Below are positions 5,203 to 7,551 of a stretch of DNA of 7,551 bases, one piece after another. How positions within the stretch are numbered: position 1 is the first letter of the stretch; each line of letters begins with the position of its first letter. The notes beneath the pieces are model-generated. The model did no database searches. It was not told the origin of the DNA and saw nothing but the letters and a program-made list of their open reading frames with translations. Where the stretch lies: positions 1 through 7,551 of the forward strand of contig JAMXLG010000225.1 in assembly GCA_024281135.1 (NCBI GenBank). Direction: 5' to 3'. Source of the DNA: Vulcanimicrobiia bacterium. GTDB lineage: Bacteria; Eremiobacterota; Eremiobacteria; Baltobacterales; Baltobacteraceae. The position numbers were made by a program, and so were the translations under genes.

Positions 5203-5864
5203 AGGGCCTCCTTGATTGCGGCGACCTTATCGGCGCTGACGATACCATTGGTGCAAGCGCCGGTTCCGACGTGAATTTCCTCAGCCCTTGTTGCTTCGAG
5301 GATCGCTCGCGCATTGCGAACGTCGATCCCCGCACCCGGTAGCACAACGGGACCATTTCCTTTCGCGATGAGCGCAGCTATCGCCATGCGACCAGCCCAG
5401 GCGTCCGGCGCACCGCCGGATGTCAGCACGCGCGTCACTTGGGGGAGCGTGGCTAAGACGTCATAGGCCACACTGAGATCTGCAAGCTCGTCAAATGCGC
5501 GATGAAACGTGATCGGGATGCCGTTCGTCGCTTCGAGAATGTCGAGAAGGAGCGGAATGTCGATCCCACCGCGTTCATCGATCGCGCCCGCCACTATCGC
5601 GGCGGGGCGTAGCGTTGCAATGGCAGTCACGTCGCGCAGCAGCGCCGCTTCGTCCGCGCCGCGATAGATGAAGCCGCGGTCATGCGGTCGCGCGATGACG
5701 TGCACGGGAATTGAAACGGCGGCTATAACCGCTTCGACGGTCTTCAGCTCCGGCGTCAGCCCGCCGCGAGCGCGCTCGGCAACCAGCTCAACACGATCGG
5801 CGCCGCCTGCAACTGCAGCTAGCGCCTCATCGACTCCCGTTACAATGACTTCGAGTTGTGGCAA
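5199..5864 (-). CDS. cutC: CutC family TIM-barrel protein
   Basis: This encodes a 221-residue CutC-type protein, slightly shorter than E. coli CutC. Family motifs in order: LEVIVTG at the N-terminus, GGADRVELVAERARGGLTP (20-38), IPVHVIARPHDRGFIY, IVAGAIDERGGID, ITFHRAFDEL, VTRVLTSGG and the closing LPGAGID. The product should be a cytoplasmic TIM barrel. The name refers to copper homeostasis, but that role is weakly supported: the E. coli phenotype has been attributed to the small RNA MicL from the 3' end of cutC, so an enzymatic role is open. The start is TTG at 5862-5864, because an in-frame TAA lies five codons upstream and no ATG is available near the conserved first strand. No clear Shine-Dalgarno sequence precedes it, though a TAAGAT box sits about ten bases upstream, so leaderless translation is possible. 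Its stop overlaps the start of the downstream asparaginase gene. Confidence 0.93.
   Translation of the reverse strand: MPQLEVIVTGVDEALAAVAGGADRVELVAERARGGLTPELKTVEAVIAAVSIPVHVIARPHDRGFIYRGADEAALLRDVTAIATLRPAAIVAGAIDERGGIDIPLLLDILEATNGIPITFHRAFDELADLSVAYDVLATLPQVTRVLTSGGAPDAWAGRMAIAALIAKGNGPVVLPGAGIDVRNARAILEATRAEEIHVGTGACTNGIVSADKVAAIKEAL
5207..5213 (-). promoter_or_regulatory. Ribosome binding site setting the asparaginase GTG start
   Basis: On the minus strand AAGGAGG lies four bases before the GTG at 5202 and within the last codons of cutC. It is the strongest Shine-Dalgarno sequence of the window and fixes the non-ATG start, indicating re-initiation coupled to cutC translation. Confidence 0.85.
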
Positions 5865-5954
5865 GCAACGGAAATCTTACCATGTCGGGGGCCTGCGCCG
5901 CTCCGATCGCCTAGACCTCGATTCGGTCCGTGCCGATACTTAGTAAGAGGTTCC

Positions 5955-6221
5955 ATGAAAATCAGATTCGCGAGCGTAGATCCGCACAACGTATTTCCGG
6001 CCCCAAATTCCTTCGGCGCGCTTAATCTCGCCGAGCTTGGTGCGTCATTTTCCGAGTTCATTCGAACGCTCGCGTTTTGCGTAGTCGCGTGTGCGTTGAT
6101 GCTATTCGGACTTGTGTGCGTCAGCCTACTGATTCTGTTTTCGTGGTTTCTGTGGAAACCGGCCGGTATTGTCATGGCAATCATCGTCGTTAGTTTCCTC
6201 GTCGTTACAATCGACGAATAA
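5955..6221 (+). CDS. Small two-helix membrane protein of unknown function
   Basis: This is an 88-residue protein starting at ATG 5955, with AAGAGG (5945-5950) four bases upstream. The frame stays open further upstream, but that part is arginine/proline-rich and overlaps the cutC start, so I exclude it. Residues 1-36 are soluble (MKIRFASVDPHNVFPAPNSF...). A long hydrophobic stretch at about 38-66 (LAFCVVACALMLFGLVCVSL and on to FSWFLW) forms one membrane helix. A Lys-Pro turn (68-69) follows, then a second helix at about 70-86 (AGIVMAIIVVSFLVVTI), ending in DE. The hairpin topology would put both ends on the same side. I do not recognise a family. It is divergent from cutC and 114 nt before the sensor gene; no shared function is evident. 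A weak promoter could lie at 5912-5940 (TAGACC, 17 bases, GATACT). Confidence 0.72.
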   Translation: MKIRFASVDPHNVFPAPNSFGALNLAELGASFSEFIRTLAFCVVACALMLFGLVCVSLLILFSWFLWKPAGIVMAIIVVSFLVVTIDE

Positions 6222-6293
6222 ACGATCAACTCAGAATATGGAAGTGCAGCCTCCTTTCACTCTTGGGAGAGAGGCAGCAGTTTAAATTCTCGT

Positions 6294-6322
6294 TTGAGAA
6301 GGGCGTAGACTCGCCGTATCAA
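6294..6322 (+). promoter_or_regulatory. Predicted promoter of the membrane sensor gene
   Basis: TTGAGA (6294-6299, five of six consensus positions) and TATCAA (6317-6322) are separated by exactly 17 bases. Transcription would begin near 6329, about seven bases before the ATG at 6336, giving an almost leaderless mRNA, consistent with the lack of a Shine-Dalgarno sequence. The rest of the 6222-6335 gap holds a loose GCCTC/GAGGC inverted repeat (about 6249-6275) and a TTCTC-GTTT-GAGAA hairpin (6287-6300) that overlaps the -35. I see no further gene in it. Confidence 0.5.
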
Positions 6323-6335
6323 ATCGGCACTAGAA

Positions 6336-7551
6336 ATGGGCTCCCGCACGATTCTCGCAGCGGTGCTCACGGCCGTTGCAGCAGGCCTCGTCCTGATACA
6401 AGCTCTTCAGTGGGGGCGGAGTGCTCGTTTTGACCCGACCGTCGCAAACGACGGTCGTTGCGCTTTGCGCATCGTCGCAATCGATCCATCCGAGACGTCT
6501 TCGCGTCTGCGTGAAGGCGATGAGCTCAGGCTACCGGAGATGACCGCAACCGCGCGTGGCGATATTGTCTATCATTACGCGAGCATGCATACGGCACCAC
6601 TAGGCTCGGTTGTATCGCTCGTAGTGGAGCGAAACGGCCAGACGCGTATCGTCCCCTATCGCTTTCTGCGCCATAACGGCGCGTGGACATTTGTTGCACA
6701 ACTCGCGTTCAAGATTATCGTTCTCGCGATCGGTGTACTCGTGCTCTTTCGTGGACGCGATCGTGCTGCGTTGTGGCTCGGCGGTTGGTGCACCGGTATC
6801 GCTGTCGCCCTTCCTGACGCATGGTTTGGTGGTTTGCCCGAACCTGCGCGCTTGACCGGCGCTGTATTTAACACTGCAGTTTGGACGTGTTTGCCGTTCG
6901 TTCTCTACATGGTTGTTGAGTCGATTGTGACAAGCGTGACCAAGCCCCTTGTTTGGACCGCGCGCATCGGGATGGCGATATCAATCGCGCCTGCGCTAAT
7001 CGTGAATACCGTTGACGCAACCGCTCAGCTGCGATCGGGGTGCGCGATAACCGGGCTCAACTCAACCTTCGTCAACGTATTGTACGTCGGCTGTCAACTC
7101 GTCGTCCTCGCATATTTCGTTCTCGGTTACTTCGAAACGCACGGACTCGATCGCTTGCGGTTGCGATGGGTTTTCTGGTCGTTCGTCCTTAGTCGCTTCG
7201 GCGTTCTCCTCAATCTGATGAACCGGCCACTGGCGCATCCGCTGCAACTCTCTGGAATCGAATGGCTTACCGTCATCATTTTTCCGTTGGGGTGCGCGTA
7301 CGCGATTCTTCGCCACCGGCTCATCGATGTGAACTTCGTGCTCAATAGGACGCTCATCTACACGATTCTCACAACGATTATAGTCGGCGTCTTAGTCATG
7401 TTGGAACACGTTATCGAAGCTGTTACCGTTAGCCGCGGCGTCGGATTCGTCATGGAAGCCATAGTCGCGCTCGCGATTGGTCTTTCATTCAACATGCTGC
7501 ATAAGCGCGTCGAGGCGCTGCTCGACCGCACGCTCTTCCGTGCGAAGTACG
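6336..7551 (+). CDS. Polytopic membrane sensor-type protein with PDZ-like segment, N-terminal 405 residues (runs off window)
   Basis: The frame opens at ATG 6336, the first start after an in-frame TAG at 6306, and is still open at the window's end, so the C-terminal output domain is unseen. Residues 4-24 form a signal anchor. Residues about 35-110 look like a degenerate PDZ-type domain outside the membrane (LRIVAIDPSE..SRLREGDEL, then GSVVSLVVERNGQTRIVPY). About eight or nine further hydrophobic segments follow (near 118-138, 145-162, 181-201, 209-226, 246-266, 277-294, 306-324, 340-360, 371-388). The segment LRHRLIDVNFVLNRTLIYTI (325-344) and the ending RVEALLDRTLFRAKY (391-405) are patterns I associate with membrane modules of sensor histidine kinases and related signalling proteins. 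A GAF, kinase or cyclase domain could follow. Its ligand is unknown. The frame carries ordinary codon use throughout. Confidence 0.85.
   Translation, partial: MGSRTILAAVLTAVAAGLVLIQALQWGRSARFDPTVANDGRCALRIVAIDPSETSSRLREGDELRLPEMTATARGDIVYHYASMHTAPLGSVVSLVVERNGQTRIVPYRFLRHNGAWTFVAQLAFKIIVLAIGVLVLFRGRDRAALWLGGWCTGIAVALPDAWFGGLPEPARLTGAVFNTAVWTCLPFVLYMVVESIVTSVTKPLVWTARIGMAISIAPALIVNTVDATAQLRSGCAITGLNSTFVNVLYVGCQLVVLAYFVLGYFETHGLDRLRLRWVFWSFVLSRFGVLLNLMNRPLAHPLQLSGIEWLTVIIFPLGCAYAILRHRLIDVNFVLNRTLIYTILTTIIVGVLVMLEHVIEAVTVSRGVGFVMEAIVALAIGLSFNMLHKRVEALLDRTLFRAKY
6436..6457. repeat. Perfect 9-bp inverted repeat early in the sensor gene
   Basis: CGACCGTCG and CGACGGTCG flank a CAAA loop, giving a very stable GC-rich hairpin about 100 bases into the gene and about 107 bases from the predicted transcription start. 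It falls between the signal anchor and the PDZ-like segment, covering codons 34-41. It could slow ribosomes or simply reflect coding sequence. Confidence 0.5.

Noticed and set aside
5840..6229. Minus-strand 129-codon frame opposite the small membrane protein
   Set aside because: It overlaps the cutC start and the plus-strand frame with its ribosome binding site. Composition is Ser/Thr/Asn-rich and featureless, whereas the plus strand gives two clear membrane helices.

Overview
The window reads as chromosomal DNA of a moderately GC-rich, free-living bacterium. The gene set (a secreted S9 peptidase, an exported glycosylasparaginase-type enzyme, CutC, and a membrane sensor with a PDZ-like segment) and the TCATCCTGAGC...GTCGAAGGATC intergenic repeat remind me of environmental candidate phyla such as Eremiobacterota (WPS-2). 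This is an impression from family resemblance, not a proven assignment. I see no phage, transposase, CRISPR array, tRNA or rRNA.

Left part (1-1445): the 3' end of an unidentified plus-strand gene meets a minus-strand TetR-type repressor, with stop codons overlapping by 4 bases. The repressor is divergent from a gene for a dihydrofolate-reductase/RibD-C-like reductase. Between the two lies a perfect 16-bp palindrome next to a consensus TATAAT, a classic autoregulated repressor-target layout. The reductase gene ends inside an intergenic repeat that carries a strong hairpin terminator.

Middle (1446-4234): a strong ribosome binding site precedes a secreted prolyl-oligopeptidase-family (S9) peptidase with its complete catalytic triad. 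A 53-residue conserved-looking small protein follows after 26 nt. A second copy of the repeat-terminator comes next. Immediately beyond it is a decayed PaaI-type hotdog thioesterase that keeps only its C-terminal two thirds.

Right-middle (4231-5864, minus strand): cutC and an exported N4-(beta-N-acetylglucosaminyl)-L-asparaginase-like Ntn hydrolase form a translationally coupled pair (TGA/GTG overlap), convergent with the thioesterase remnant.

Right end (5955-7551, plus strand): an 88-residue two-helix membrane protein of unknown function is followed by the N-terminal 405 residues of a large polytopic membrane sensor with a PDZ-like segment, which runs off the window. Several starts here appear leaderless or nearly so (TetR, the sensor, possibly cutC), while others have strong Shine-Dalgarno sequences. 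The most interesting items are the repeat-terminator modules and their relation to gene ends, the coupled CutC/asparaginase pair, and the uncharacterised membrane genes. Nothing in the window amounts to a clearly new defence or mobile system.
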